From Galliscardovia ingluviei (GTDB lineage: Bacteria > Actinomycetota > Actinomycetes > Actinomycetales > Bifidobacteriaceae): DNA of 64,000 nucleotides. Of this stretch, positions 47,801 through 57,200 are shown one piece after another. Both the position numbers and the translations under genes were made by a program. The notes below the pieces were generated by a model that did no database searches, was not told the DNA's origin, and saw only the letters and a list, made by a program, of their open reading frames with translations. The first letter of the stretch is position 1. Every line of letters starts with the position of its first letter. The DNA lies in assembly GCF_014635685.1 (NCBI RefSeq), contig NZ_BMDH01000005.1, forward strand, positions 32,359 through 96,358, given 5' to 3'.

Positions 47801-50073
47801 AAGTTGCCAGTTACCGCGTAATCAGATGGTGCGGTATCGAGAGTAGTTTGAGCGCCATCAGCTGAGGTGCCATCAACCCAAACTTCTGCAGTGCCATCTT
47901 GACCAACTGTTGCTGTGCGATCACCGCCGAATTTATTCCAGCTACCATCAGTAGTAGTGACAATGAAATTGAGCTTGGCATAGGCGTCTGGCAATGTGGT
48001 TTCATAAACTTTGCCCCATGCATCTTGACTATTGAATTCGTAGAAAGCGCCATCTAAATTCTTGCCGGAATTAGAAGATCCCCAGATATATAGACCGCGG
48101 TTCACATTATCGTTTGCTGGACGATAGTGTACTACTAAACGTGTGCTGTCATTGAGTGTTTCTGGATTGCCCAACGTGACAGTGTTGCTGTGATGCTCAA
48201 TACTAGCCTGTGTAATACCAGCTGCAATAGTGTAGTTCTTGGAATCATTGGAATCCCAGTTGCCATTACCATCAGTGAAATAGACTTGTGTAGGCTTGCC
48301 GCCGGTTTGCAAATCCATAGTGTAGTAGCCCTGATCATCTGGTCCTTGCATGGCTTCTTGTCCAGCTGACCACTGATCATTAGCTTGGTAGCCCATTTTG
48401 ACGCTAGGCCATGATGGATCTGCCTTGTAATACACCGTCAGTGTTTGGTCTGTTGGTAATTTTGCTTGTTCTGCCGCATCTATTGCAGGATCTGAAGGAT
48501 CGGTAGCAACTTTGCTTTCTGGATGGCTTTCTTGGGTGGCGCCTTTATAGAGGGCGACTACTGAGCGCGCTGGAATAGTGGTAGTGACAGTGCCGTTGTG
48601 TACATCTACAGTTTTGGAGCAGTCAAGTGCCGCATACACATTGCAATAGGTGCCGTCAGCTAGATCAGTAGTATAGGAAGTCTCTAATGGTTGTGCACTG
48701 TTATTGATAGCGATAAAGCCCTTGTCGGAGCGTGAAAAAGCTATAGAGTTGCTATTAGCAGACTGCCATTTAGTTACTGCTGCACCATCGACATAGTTAT
48801 GGAATTGGATCATGCCTCGGGTAGAGGTCCAGCGTTCTTGGCAATTCCAATCAGAATCGTTGGAAGCGCAAGCCTTGTTAAAGTCGACATCTGGTACTTT
48901 GGTATCGGTAGCGCCCGGGGCTCCAGCGTCGTGACCTGATTGGTCGTCGCCAAATTTGTAATCGGAGAGCAGGCGGGGAGTGCCGTAGCCGTATGCCAGC
49001 ATAAAAGCATTGGCAAGCTGATAGCGTGCGCCATCCTTATAGGTTAAGGTGCTGCTATTTCGTGCGGTATCCCAGTTAGAAACGAATACATTAGCTTGGT
49101 CGCTTGGCAACAGGCGTTGAGATAAATCTTTGAGCTCGGCAATAGATCCTTTGAATTTCTGGTTTAATTCTGAGCTGAACCCGAATTCAGTGACCTCGCC
49201 ATTGCCAGTGTAGTTATTGGGTTGAATACCAGCTGCTTCTGAAGCATTGCCAATAGTTTCTTGAATCCAATAAATATCATCAGCTGCAAGTCCTGCTTTC
49301 TGTGCAGTTTGCGCTTTAATAGCTGCTAAGTCTTGAGGGTTGATGTGCTTGGCGGCATCCATGCGGAATCCTGCTACGCCAAGTTTGAGTAGTCCTGCTA
49401 AAAAGTCAGAGTCAATATCTTGTACTTTTGCTGAACTGGTATCCCAATCCCACATAGAGTTGAGGCGGCAATTTTGGACTTGATCTTGATTGGTGTAGTC
49501 GCTGATAATGGTTTTGCAATCGTGGAAGTCTTCACGGGTAGCGCCATTAGGATATTGGTTATTAGCTCCGGTGAAGCCTGGGTATTGTACTGTTGTAGGG
49601 TTGTATGTTGTGCCTGCAACGCCTGTCTGTTCGCCGGTTACGCCGCTATCAGTACCGGTTGTTTGGTTGGTAACGACATCAGCAATAATACCTACGCCTG
49701 CTGCTTTGCAGGTGGTAATCATATGCTTAAACTCTGCTTCGGTGCCAAGTTTGGAATCAAGTTTGTAGCTTACTGGCTGATATGAGGTCCACCAGCTAGT
49801 GCCAGTAATTGTTTCAGTTGCCGGTGAAATTTCAACGTATCCTACGCCTTCTGGACCGTAGACATCAGTGCATTCGTTTGCAATACTATTCCAAGTTTGT
49901 TGGAAAGCAATTACTTGAACGTCACTGTTTGTATTTGCTGCTTGTTGTGCGTTCTGTGTTGGAGATGCTTGTACGGCGGTGGTTGCAATAAGTGCTCCTG
50001 AAAGACCTATTGCAACCGTTGCCATAATACATGCGATTCTCTTCGACAGACGCATATGTTGCATGTGTACCAT
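44818..50073 (-). CDS. LAxTG-anchored bifunctional alpha-amylase/pullulanase
   Basis: A 1751-aa surface enzyme degrading starch, glycogen or pullulan. Signal peptide (~1-36) ends VQAS. The first GH13 domain (~50-500) has nucleophile Asp in GFRMDAAKHI and acid Glu in WIQETIG. Region I DVVTNQ and region IV FVSNWD lack the usual His residues. Central starch-binding modules (~550-950) show repeated LTVYYK/LVVHYRP/LTVHYRR starts, like CBM41/CBM25-type units. The second GH13 (pullulanase) has YNWGYDP, VVYNHVD, GFRFDLMGIHD, VYGEGWD and IHDN, all intact. A TGN/NTDN-rich wall-spanning linker, LASTG, a membrane helix and RRKSRN end it. The architecture matches bifidobacterial ApuB. ATG at 50073; an ATG three codons later is possible. 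Confidence 0.93.
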   Translation of the reverse strand: MVHMQHMRLSKRIACIMATVAIGLSGALIATTAVQASPTQNAQQAANTNSDVQVIAFQQTWNSIANECTDVYGPEGVGYVEISPATETITGTSWWTSYQPVSYKLDSKLGTEAEFKHMITTCKAAGVGIIADVVTNQTTGTDSGVTGEQTGVAGTTYNPTTVQYPGFTGANNQYPNGATREDFHDCKTIISDYTNQDQVQNCRLNSMWDWDTSSAKVQDIDSDFLAGLLKLGVAGFRMDAAKHINPQDLAAIKAQTAQKAGLAADDIYWIQETIGNASEAAGIQPNNYTGNGEVTEFGFSSELNQKFKGSIAELKDLSQRLLPSDQANVFVSNWDTARNSSTLTYKDGARYQLANAFMLAYGYGTPRLLSDYKFGDDQSGHDAGAPGATDTKVPDVDFNKACASNDSDWNCQERWTSTRGMIQFHNYVDGAAVTKWQSANSNSIAFSRSDKGFIAINNSAQPLETSYTTDLADGTYCNVYAALDCSKTVDVHNGTVTTTIPARSVVALYKGATQESHPESKVATDPSDPAIDAAEQAKLPTDQTLTVYYKADPSWPSVKMGYQANDQWSAGQEAMQGPDDQGYYTMDLQTGGKPTQVYFTDGNGNWDSNDSKNYTIAAGITQASIEHHSNTVTLGNPETLNDSTRLVVHYRPANDNVNRGLYIWGSSNSGKNLDGAFYEFNSQDAWGKVYETTLPDAYAKLNFIVTTTDGSWNKFGGDRTATVGQDGTAEVWVDGTSADGAQTTLDTAPSDYAVTGNLNLTVHYRRIDGKYYNAEDTSIDFPQWTLWTWTASSNGREAQLTSHDAFGEIANISYPQYTMITKDNGNTDIGMLRRYGEWKAKDPGDVDVFVPAKALVANASDGSVHGEIWLVQGDATVYTAQPSLTTTLKSASIADFHTLNATLSNTVPLAKLQDKVTVQDSDGKDIAVKSLDADGTAITITTEQQLAPNAAYTVRVADYGKAQAIAGSIVRTKDFDKQYAYDGTDLGATWSKQNTVFKLWAPTASQVELNTFASDQSADAALAKTYPMTRGDKGVWSVTLDGDISNTAYTYAVHFADGTVNESTDPYATAATVNGDRSVVLADSEKTIADFKRMPEFKGGSTHAVVAETHIRDFTKSATSGVDEAKRGTYLGFIQTGTKNTAGNATGLDYLKNLGITHVQLQPIFDYASVDETKPLDDSNYNWGYDPKNYNVPEGSYSSNASDPATRIRETKQMIQGIHKAGIRVIMDVVYNHVDNAAEHAFGKTVPGYYFRYTKDGNLSANTGVSNDTASERAMMRKYIVDSVTYWAKEYNVDGFRFDLMGIHDLETMKQVRAALDTIDPSIMVYGEGWDMNTMLPKEQNAIQPNAFQLDNTGGNGTKSGSTIGFFNDSLRDALRGSVFALDGTGFVANQGSQEQLVMHNILGCPLSDGQAEATKCWNGNAEDHYAQPGQLVQYAEIHDNQTLYDRLLKSVPQQKGESDADYQARLTKMDKLATGTILLSEGQAEIQVGQEFLRTKDGNENSYNAGDTTNQLNWDALDANTHANAAATAAFVKGMISVRKAIPGLQLDNYDDVAKQVKPLTAAQGVVAYQISDKTGTYVVVLNANNAQTAVSAVPAGTYTPLVLDSQVLSQAQSGTDASVDAQGFAAAPISVNVLKLNTEPADGTDTGNTGNAGETGSDGNTDNTGNTGTDADNTANGADNTGNQNNQNSNAGNSDNANKHGNSDAQSEAQQSTPLASTGVAVAALAAIIAVLGGAGAVMLWLRRKSRNA

Positions 50074-50177
50074 ATGATTCCGTCTCTTTCTGCATTACCG
50101 TTGTGCTTCGCTGGATAAAACGGCATCGGTGACCTGCAGTAATCAAATTTCGGATGTAATTATTGATTATGTGTTAG

Positions 50178-50226
50178 CACCCGTGCTGACACGTCGCTCG
50201 CGTATTGTCTCTGAATACGTTTGCAA
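50178..50226. promoter_or_regulatory. Possible operators upstream of the amylopullulanase gene
   Basis: An imperfect dyad GTTAGCACCCGTGCTGAC lies about 100 bases before the gene. CGTTTGCAA at 50218-50226 is a perfect half-site of the LacI/MalR-type consensus, its other half degenerate. The rest of the 278-base gap is AT-rich. Confidence 0.35.
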
Positions 50227-50351
50227 TATACTTGAGTATAGAATAAGAACGTGCGCATGTAAAATGTTTTGTTTGTATTTTGAAAACGTACTCATATGAT
50301 GGCTACATCTCAGTTGACATGTCAGAAATGTAGATCGCAATACTTACATCA

Positions 50352-51119
50352 TTATAAATGAGGAATTGCTCCGCCGCGGGAAATAGTGCGTACCACCACA
50401 CTTGGCACAATCTTCATTGCAGCCATAGTAATGCTTTGTAATATTCCAGGAGTGACTTGTGCCTTGCCTTGTGCAAGAGCATGTAGCGCCGCATCGACAA
50501 TCTGATCAGCGCTCACCCAGAAGAATGCTGGCATAGCGTTTGCGCTATTTCCTGCATAATCAAAAAAGGCGGTTTTTACAGGTCCTGGTGTTACAGCCAA
50601 TACACGAATATTGTCAGCACGCAATTCATCAGCAAGTGCCAAGCTGAATGACAGCACCCATGCTTTATGCGCACTATAAGTACCGGCATCCATGCGTGCA
50701 GCCATCGAAGAAAGATTGATAATCGCACCAGCCCCACGCTTTTGCATACTTTGTGCTGCATGATAATTCAATCGCATAGTAGCTTCTACCATGACGCGCA
50801 GTCCATCTTGTTCTCGTGCTTCAATATTGGTGGTAAATTCAGTTCCCAGTGCAAAACCGGCAGCATGTACTAATACTGCGCATGGGTTTGTCATATCATC
50901 AATGCGTTCGCAAACTGTGCGTATCCCCTGTTCAAGACTTAAATCTGCAGGTAGTATTTGCGCATTAACCTCGGTGTACTGTTCAATTTCCTGGGCAAGC
51001 ACTGCCAAGGAATCCTCATGTCGAGCGACGAGGACCACATCATGTCCTGCACGTGCAAATCGCCATGCAAAAGCTTTGCCAATACCAGAAGTAGCTCCTG
51101 TAATAATTGCAACGCTCAT
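50352..51119 (-). CDS. Short-chain dehydrogenase/reductase
   Basis: A 255-aa NAD(P)-dependent oxidoreductase. Cofactor loop GATSGIGKAFAWRFA at the N-terminus, Ser in NLSSMAARMDAG, and catalytic YxxxK in TYSAHKAW. The helical C-terminus is like the DltE/YqjQ-type fatty-acyl or unknown-substrate SDRs. ATG 51119 follows GAGGAG (spacing 9); a 30-codon upstream extension lacks support. Single gene. Confidence 0.9.
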   Translation of the reverse strand: MSVAIITGATSGIGKAFAWRFARAGHDVVLVARHEDSLAVLAQEIEQYTEVNAQILPADLSLEQGIRTVCERIDDMTNPCAVLVHAAGFALGTEFTTNIEAREQDGLRVMVEATMRLNYHAAQSMQKRGAGAIINLSSMAARMDAGTYSAHKAWVLSFSLALADELRADNIRVLAVTPGPVKTAFFDYAGNSANAMPAFFWVSADQIVDAALHALAQGKAQVTPGILQSITMAAMKIVPSVVVRTISRGGAIPHL

Positions 51120-51490
51120 GTTCTTGAACTCCTCGCTTTCATGGGTGCGCTGCCATTGCATAGCTAGCACGGTAGTGAGCTGCACTAGTATCAGTGTATC
51201 GCTTAACAATCAAATAGTTATAATCAAATTGCCTTACCGGTCAAATCATACGGAAGTTTTAGTGTAACTGGAACTGCTACTGTCCCTTCTTAAATCTTGA
51301 TGCTTTGAAGCAAGCTAACAGTGCTAACGCATATTAAATTTCAGGTATTTGGTTTGAATTCTCTGGTTGTAAGACTGATACTATGAAGAGCTTCGTTATG
51401 GTGCTGCATCTACTTTAATTGCGAAACTCATGGGATTTGAAGTCTTAGGTTGTGTGGCTTGTAGATTTTGCGGTGGTGCTTGTATATTGC

Positions 51491-51499
51491 TGCTATAAT
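51491..51499 (+). promoter_or_regulatory. Extended -10 promoter of rplJL
   Basis: TGCTATAAT, a perfect TATAAT (51494-51499) with the TGn extension. The -35 is poor (TTGCGG at 51468, spacer 20). It lies ~218 bases before rplJ, giving the long leader. The 51120-51480 part of the gap shows nothing else. Confidence 0.6.
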
Positions 51500-51559
51500 C
51501 GGCGTGTTGTAGTATACAGCTTGCTATACTATACATTTTGTACACCAAAGACCGTTGGT

Positions 51560-51716
51560 TTGAGGTGCTCGACAATACAGCCGAGTGCTTCGCGAAGGAT
51601 GCCAGCACAGGTGGAGAACTTGAAGGCATGGTTTGTCATGCAGTTTGTGCTCCGCCGGCGTGCGGAGTTTTTTCGTATATGGCTCCTCATCAATGGTTGA
51701 TTCAGGAAGGAACGCC
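51560..51716 (+). promoter_or_regulatory. Ribosomal protein L10-type leader
   Basis: The gene-free transcribed stretch before rplJ, with a base-paired GAGTGCTTCGCGAAGGATGCCAGC-like region cut short here (51579 on). A terminator-like hairpin follows at 51650-51673. In most bacteria, L10(L12)4 binds such a leader to regulate its own operon. The assignment rests on position and general shape. Confidence 0.55.
51650..51673 (+). terminator. Attenuator hairpin in the rplJL leader
   Basis: CTCCGC (51650-51655) pairs with GCGGAG (51662-51667), followed directly by six T. This is a canonical intrinsic terminator placed 44 bases ahead of rplJ. Confidence 0.75.
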
Positions 51717-52238
51717 ATGTTAAGGCCCGAAAAGGCTGAGGTCATTGCAGAGCTTACGGAGCTCTTCCGTAATGCGGATGCTGTGTACCTTACTGAGTAC
51801 CGCGGGCTGAGCGTACCGCAGATTTCTGATCTGCGCGAAAAGCTGGGCCGCGATACTTCCTACACCGTGGCAAAGAACACACTTGCACGTATTGCTGCTA
51901 AGGAAGCAGGCATTGAAGGTCTGGACGACATGCTCTCCGGTCCAACTGCTGTGACTTTCGTTAACGGCGATTACGTTGAAGCCGCAAAGGTTTTGCGTGA
52001 CTTTGCTAAAGAAAATAAGCAGCTCATCGTTAAGGGTGGCTTTGCAGATGGCAGCGTATACGACGCCGAAGGTGTCACCAAGCTCGCTGATCTCGAATCC
52101 CGTCCAGTGCTGCTGTCCAAGGTTGCATTCTCTCTCAAGGCTGTGCAGACCAAGGCCGCTCGTGCTCTTGTCGCTTTGCCAGTCAAGGCAGTACGCACAG
52201 TGGACGCCCTGCGCGAAAAGCAGGAGAAGGCTGCTTAA
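51717..52238 (+). CDS. rplJ: 50S ribosomal protein L10
   Basis: Stalk base protein, 173 aa, starting MLRPEKAEVIAELTELF behind AGGAAGGAA. Conserved TEYRGLSVPQISDLR and VAKNTLARIAAKEAG in the globular RNA-binding domain, and the C-terminal helix RTVDALREKQEKAA that binds L7/L12. The upstream frame to 51633 is leader and is rejected. Confidence 0.98.
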   Translation: MLRPEKAEVIAELTELFRNADAVYLTEYRGLSVPQISDLREKLGRDTSYTVAKNTLARIAAKEAGIEGLDDMLSGPTAVTFVNGDYVEAAKVLRDFAKENKQLIVKGGFADGSVYDAEGVTKLADLESRPVLLSKVAFSLKAVQTKAARALVALPVKAVRTVDALREKQEKAA

Positions 52239-52328
52239 GTATAGCCACAGCGCATACTTTAGTATCCAAAATAAACGTAAGACCGGCGCTAGAATACCGC
52301 AGTCGGTCATGTAGAAAGGAACGCCATT

Positions 52329-52712
52329 ATGGCAAAGCTCACCTCTGAAGAGCTCTTGGAAGCTTTCGGTGAAATGACCCTCGTTGAGCTCTCTGAGTTC
52401 GTCAAGGCATTCGAAGAGAAGTTCGATGTTGAAGCTGCTGCTCCAGCTGCTGTAGCTGTTGCTGCTGCTCCAGGCGCTGCTGCCGCTGCAGAAGAAGAGA
52501 AGGATGAGTTCGACGTCATCCTCGCTGCTGTAGGCGACAAGAAGATCCAGGTTATCAAGGCTGTTCGCGGCATCACCTCCCTCGGCTTGGCAGAAGCAAA
52601 GGCACTCGTAGACGGTGCTCCAAAGCCAGTGCTCGAAGGCGCAAAGAAGGAAGATGCAGAGAAGGCAAAGGCAGCTTTGGAAGAAGCCGGCGCAACTGTA
52701 GAACTCAAGTAA
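52329..52712 (+). CDS. rplL: 50S ribosomal protein L7/L12
   Basis: Stalk dimer protein that recruits translation GTPases, 127 aa. N-terminal dimerisation helix ([20 protein letters not shown]), Ala-rich hinge, and C-terminal domain with [29 protein letters not shown] precedes the ATG. Confidence 0.98.
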   Translation: MAKLTSEELLEAFGEMTLVELSEFVKAFEEKFDVEAAAPAAVAVAAAPGAAAAAEEEKDEFDVILAAVGDKKIQVIKAVRGITSLGLAEAKALVDGAPKPVLEGAKKEDAEKAKAALEEAGATVELK

Positions 52713-52717
52713 TACTC

Positions 52718-52779
52718 GCGGCTTAAGCCGCTATTACTTCAAGCCTCGTTTGGTACAGTAATGTAATCAGGCGAGGCTT
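52718..52779 (+). terminator. Terminator after rplL
   Basis: A short palindrome GCGGCTTAAGCCGC (52718-52731) is followed by AAGCCTCG (52741) pairing with CGAGGCTT (52772-52779) and TTGTG. Confidence 0.65.
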
Positions 52780-52911
52780 TTGTGTATATGTATCGACACT
52801 CTAGGCGTGCCGTAAGCACAAACCAATAAAACATGGCACAATGAACTGTGTGCACATCCTTATAGAATAGTGCAAGTTGTGCATGGCAATGTGCATGTAA
52901 AGGAGACTAAA

Positions 52912-54264
52912 GTGGTGAGTGGACAGCAGTGGCTTATCCGAGTCAATGGCAACGAACAACTACGCGTAGATGACGGCACTAGCGTAATTATTGGGCGCAA
53001 ACCACTTCGTCCAATCGCCGTAGCACCAGATGTTATTCGGCTTGACATCGTAGATAACACCAAATCAATGTCCAAACAGCATGCCCGGCTCACAGTACAA
53101 GTCAATGGCACAGCAACACTTACTGACTTAGGTTCCACCAATGGCACGTGGGTAGTGCAGGCAGATGGTTCACTACAGCGCATTAACCAAGGCGTAGATT
53201 TTATGTTGCCAAGCTCCACTATACGATTCCAGTTTGGTGATGTACCAGTTGATTTTGTGCGCGTAGAGCGCGAATACACAGAACCAGTGGCAAACCTCTT
53301 CTCCTATGCCGGTGATATTGCACAACAAGCACAACAAGAACGTGGTGCTGCCAATTTAAGTGTCGATGATATTCTTGATATTCGCGCAGGAGAACCAACA
53401 GGGTTGCTCAATACCACCAAAGTGCGCAACACTATTGCAGCATTGCATGATGGAGCAATTCAAGATATTGCAGCGCAAAAAGCTGCACAAGCAGCCCTAA
53501 TTGCTGATAATGAACAGCAGGATAAAGCTCTTTCCGAAGCACAAGAACACATGCGTGCTGCACAAGACGCACTCGTACAAGATGAACCTGTAGCATCGCA
53601 AGATTCTGCATCACAGCATGTATTGCCAATTACTCCGCAATCCATAAGTGATCAAGAACAGCATGATTCGCGTGATCTTTTTGCAGACGCCGCCGCAATG
53701 CAAACACGAGCACAGGCAAAGAATCAAGAGGCACAAGGAACATCGCAAGGAACACAGGTTGCTTCTACAACACCAACACAGTCTGAGTCACAACAAGTTC
53801 AGCAATATAGTGATGCACAGCAGCCACAAGAACAATCAGTATCTGATGAAGCGACAGCGCCTACCACAAGTGCTACACAGCAACAGTATCTAGCACAAAC
53901 TGCGCAAACACAGCACCCACAAAATATAGCTGAACAAACACCATCACAGGAATATGAGACTGGATATCAGCCAGTATATGAGCCAGGATCAGTGCTTTCA
54001 AGACTAACCAGCCAATCTCAGACGCAGCAGGATGAAGTGGTAGTAGACGGCTACTCAAGCCGCGATGCCATCACCACACGTGATTACTCACTGCAATTTG
54101 AAATTGCACAGCGCCCAGCACTTGTACCATATTTAGCAATGAATCCTGCCTTGTATGATGACTTATACGCATGGTTAGCAGCACAGGGGAATGCTGATAT
54201 TGACCGAGCATTGAAAAATAATCGCGGCTACAATGATTATCTTGCTGCTAATAGTGGCAAATAG
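52912..54264 (+). CDS. FHA-domain protein
   Basis: A 450-aa protein from a GTG seven bases after AAAGGAG. N-terminal FHA domain (~1-120) with IIGRKPLRP, SMSKQHARL and LTDLGSTNGTWV, the phospho-Thr-binding loop residues Arg, Ser, His and Asn in place. Residues ~125-370 are a long Gln/Ala/Ser/Glu disordered region. A C-terminal helical domain (~385-450) has RPALVPYLAMNPALYDDLYAWLA, seen in actinobacterial variant leucine-rich-repeat-like tails. It reads phosphothreonine, so Ser/Thr-kinase signalling is implied. It is 12 bases from the next gene; one operon. Confidence 0.85.
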   Translation: MVSGQQWLIRVNGNEQLRVDDGTSVIIGRKPLRPIAVAPDVIRLDIVDNTKSMSKQHARLTVQVNGTATLTDLGSTNGTWVVQADGSLQRINQGVDFMLPSSTIRFQFGDVPVDFVRVEREYTEPVANLFSYAGDIAQQAQQERGAANLSVDDILDIRAGEPTGLLNTTKVRNTIAALHDGAIQDIAAQKAAQAALIADNEQQDKALSEAQEHMRAAQDALVQDEPVASQDSASQHVLPITPQSISDQEQHDSRDLFADAAAMQTRAQAKNQEAQGTSQGTQVASTTPTQSESQQVQQYSDAQQPQEQSVSDEATAPTTSATQQQYLAQTAQTQHPQNIAEQTPSQEYETGYQPVYEPGSVLSRLTSQSQTQQDEVVVDGYSSRDAITTRDYSLQFEIAQRPALVPYLAMNPALYDDLYAWLAAQGNADIDRALKNNRGYNDYLAANSGK

Positions 54265-54276
54265 GAAGGCAATGCA

Positions 54277-57200
54277 ATGAGCGAACAATCCTTGCAGCAA
54301 ATTCGACAGTGGCGAGAGCAGTATCGCCAAAAAAATGGTGCCTCTCCTCTAGAAGATATTACACAGCTTGACGCACAGCTCGATCTTACCCATGCACACC
54401 CATCAGGTATTGCACAATTATTTGCTAGTGGACATGTGCAGTTACAAAGCTTATTTAGAGACTCCGGCATGCTCAAATCAAGCCAGCATCGCCTGCAGCG
54501 TGTACTCGAAGATTCGATAGCTGTAGAAAGTGCTACAGGATATGCTCAGCTTTCCTTGGCATCAGGTATTGCCACTTGGAAAGATCATGCAATGCCGCTG
54601 TTGCTCTACCCAGTAGCTGTAGTGCGTGATACTGATCGGGATACGCTAGCTCACGCGCAAATACGTTTTATTGCCGCGCCTAGTTTTAATCCGGCATTTA
54701 TTGAAGCCATGCACCGCAATGGTGTTAATATTGACGCCAATCAATTATTAGATTCATCGCAGTACGCAGATAATGCTCCTGAAGTCTCTGCTCTCATCTC
54801 AAAAGTAAATAGCATTGTAGGTAGTGCAGTTGATTCATTTGTGGTTGATCGGCAAATGATTGTGGGTTGTTTTATGCGTCCCGCAACCTTATTCCTGCAA
54901 GAAAGCGACCATATTATTGAGCGTATAGCGCAGGGCAAAACTGGCTCTGATGTACTTGATGCACTTGCAGGAGATGAACAAGCGGCAGGATATTTGTCAT
55001 CATATCCGGTTGCCCAGTATGCGCCTTTTGATAGTGATCCACACGATGAGCTAGAAATTGGTGATGTTGATAATGTCACCAGATATGCCGCAAATATTGC
55101 GTCAAGTGGCGCAAGTGCTTTTGTAGATTTACCTGATGCGCGACGTAGTGCCTCTGTGGCTGCTGCCATTGCCAGCCGCGTGGTGATGAATGGGCGCACT
55201 GTGCTCTACGTTCCTGCTGTTGCTGAACATAAGCGCGCCTTTACAAGATTTTTGAAGCATCATGAGCTCAACAATATTGTGGTTGATGTGGCTGATCCAG
55301 CGTGCAACAGCACCATTGATCATCAACTTATTGCTGCTGTAGGGTATCAAGCAGGAACAGCAAGTAGTCACTTTGATCAGCTCGCTGATGAACTAGTCGG
55401 TGTGCGTGCTCGTTTGACAAAGTACTTAGGCGATTTACACGGCAAGAATAGTGAATGGGGCGTCTCTGCATATGAAACCATTCAAAATCTTGCTCGAATC
55501 TCCGCTATGGATACGCATCCATCCACACATGTAAGACTTTCAGCAAATACTGCTCGCGCTATCGGCAATCACTTGGATGAGTGGAGTAAGAAGCTGGTTC
55601 GTGCAGGTGAACTTGGCGAATTTACTATTAGTCCAGATGACACTGCCTGGTATCGTGCATCACTATACAGTGACCAGGATGCTATTGCCGCATACCAACG
55701 GGTAGTGCGATTGCTGGATACGCTGCTACCAACATTGCGTAACCAAATCCGCTCTGTTGTAGAAACCTGCGGGTTTGCTGTGCCTAACGATATTCAAGAA
55801 TGGGGTCGTCAGGTTAGCGTATTAAAGAATCTGCGCCGTGTGCTGGATGTATTCCAACCACAAATTTTTGAACGTGATATTCAGTCGTTAATTCGTGCCA
55901 CCGTGCCAAAAGAACAACGCAAAACCCAAGATGGCAATATGGGATTTTGGGAACGCAGACGTCTGATTAAAGAAGCCAAGTCCATGCTGCGCGTAGGAGC
56001 TCATGTAGAAGATTTGCATGAGGCGCTTATTGTTGTCGACCGTCAGGCAGGGCAGTGGCGTCAATGCGTGCCACATGGCGGATGGCCAGTGCTGCCGCCT
56101 AAGCTGAATGATATTTTGGAAACCAATGATGCGTTAGTTGCTGACTTGACATCGCTGAATACAGTGCTCGCTACCACGCCAAAAGGTGCTGCGCTGGAAA
56201 CAGTGTCTTTCATGGATCTTGAACAGCGCTTACGTGCATTATTTGATGACCATAAGGCATTAGACACGCTTCCAGAACGCAGTAGGCTGGAACGCGAATT
56301 CAAAAACCAAGGCTTAACTGAGCTAGTTGATGATTTGCGCAACCGACATGTCAGCACTCAGGAAGTAGCTGGAGAACTACAGCTTTCTTGGTGGACTACG
56401 GTTTTTGAGCTTATTGTGCATGCTTCGGCAGTTATTGCAAACCAGGATGGTTCTGTACTCAGCGCTGCTAGCGAACGGTTTGCCCAAGTCGATAGTGAAC
56501 ATGTTGCTTCTGTAGGACCAATGATTAGTCAAGAAATGACGAAGCGTCTGTCAGAGTTGCTGTACTCGCGCTCGCATGAAGCGAATCAGTTACATACATT
56601 ATTGGCAGCTCCAGCTCCTGTATCATTGGGTAGGTTGCGTCGGGATTATCCAAAGATTATGTCAGCGACGAAACCAATTATGGTAGCAACTCCGGCAGCA
56701 TTGGTGGCTGGCACCCCGATGATGCATATGGCTGATGTTGCCATTATTGATGCATGCTCACATATGGATCCTATCGAGTTGCTTTCTGTACTGATGCGCG
56801 CCAATCAAGTGATTGTGCTAGCTCATAAAGAAACAATTTCATCGCCTGCTATTGCGCGTCTAACTTCTATGCTCCGTCAGCTGCGTCTTGATGAACGACC
56901 TGTGCGCCGCGATGTGCGATTGGCGAATTTCTTGAGTGCTCATGGTTATGGTCCAGTAGTGGTGCCGTTAAGCCCTGTATCGCAGCAAACAGTTACGTAT
57001 ACGCGCGTGCATACTACTGGTGTACCATCGCAGATTGCAGGCATTGTCGATACCAATAAGGCAGAAATTGATGTGGTTGTCGACGCTGTGCGTACTCGTG
57101 CACAGTCGTTTACTATTGTTCCTGCCGCATATCTATTGACTATTGTGACATTCTCTCATGCACACCGACATCGTATTGGTGCTGAGTTGAAAGCCGTCAG

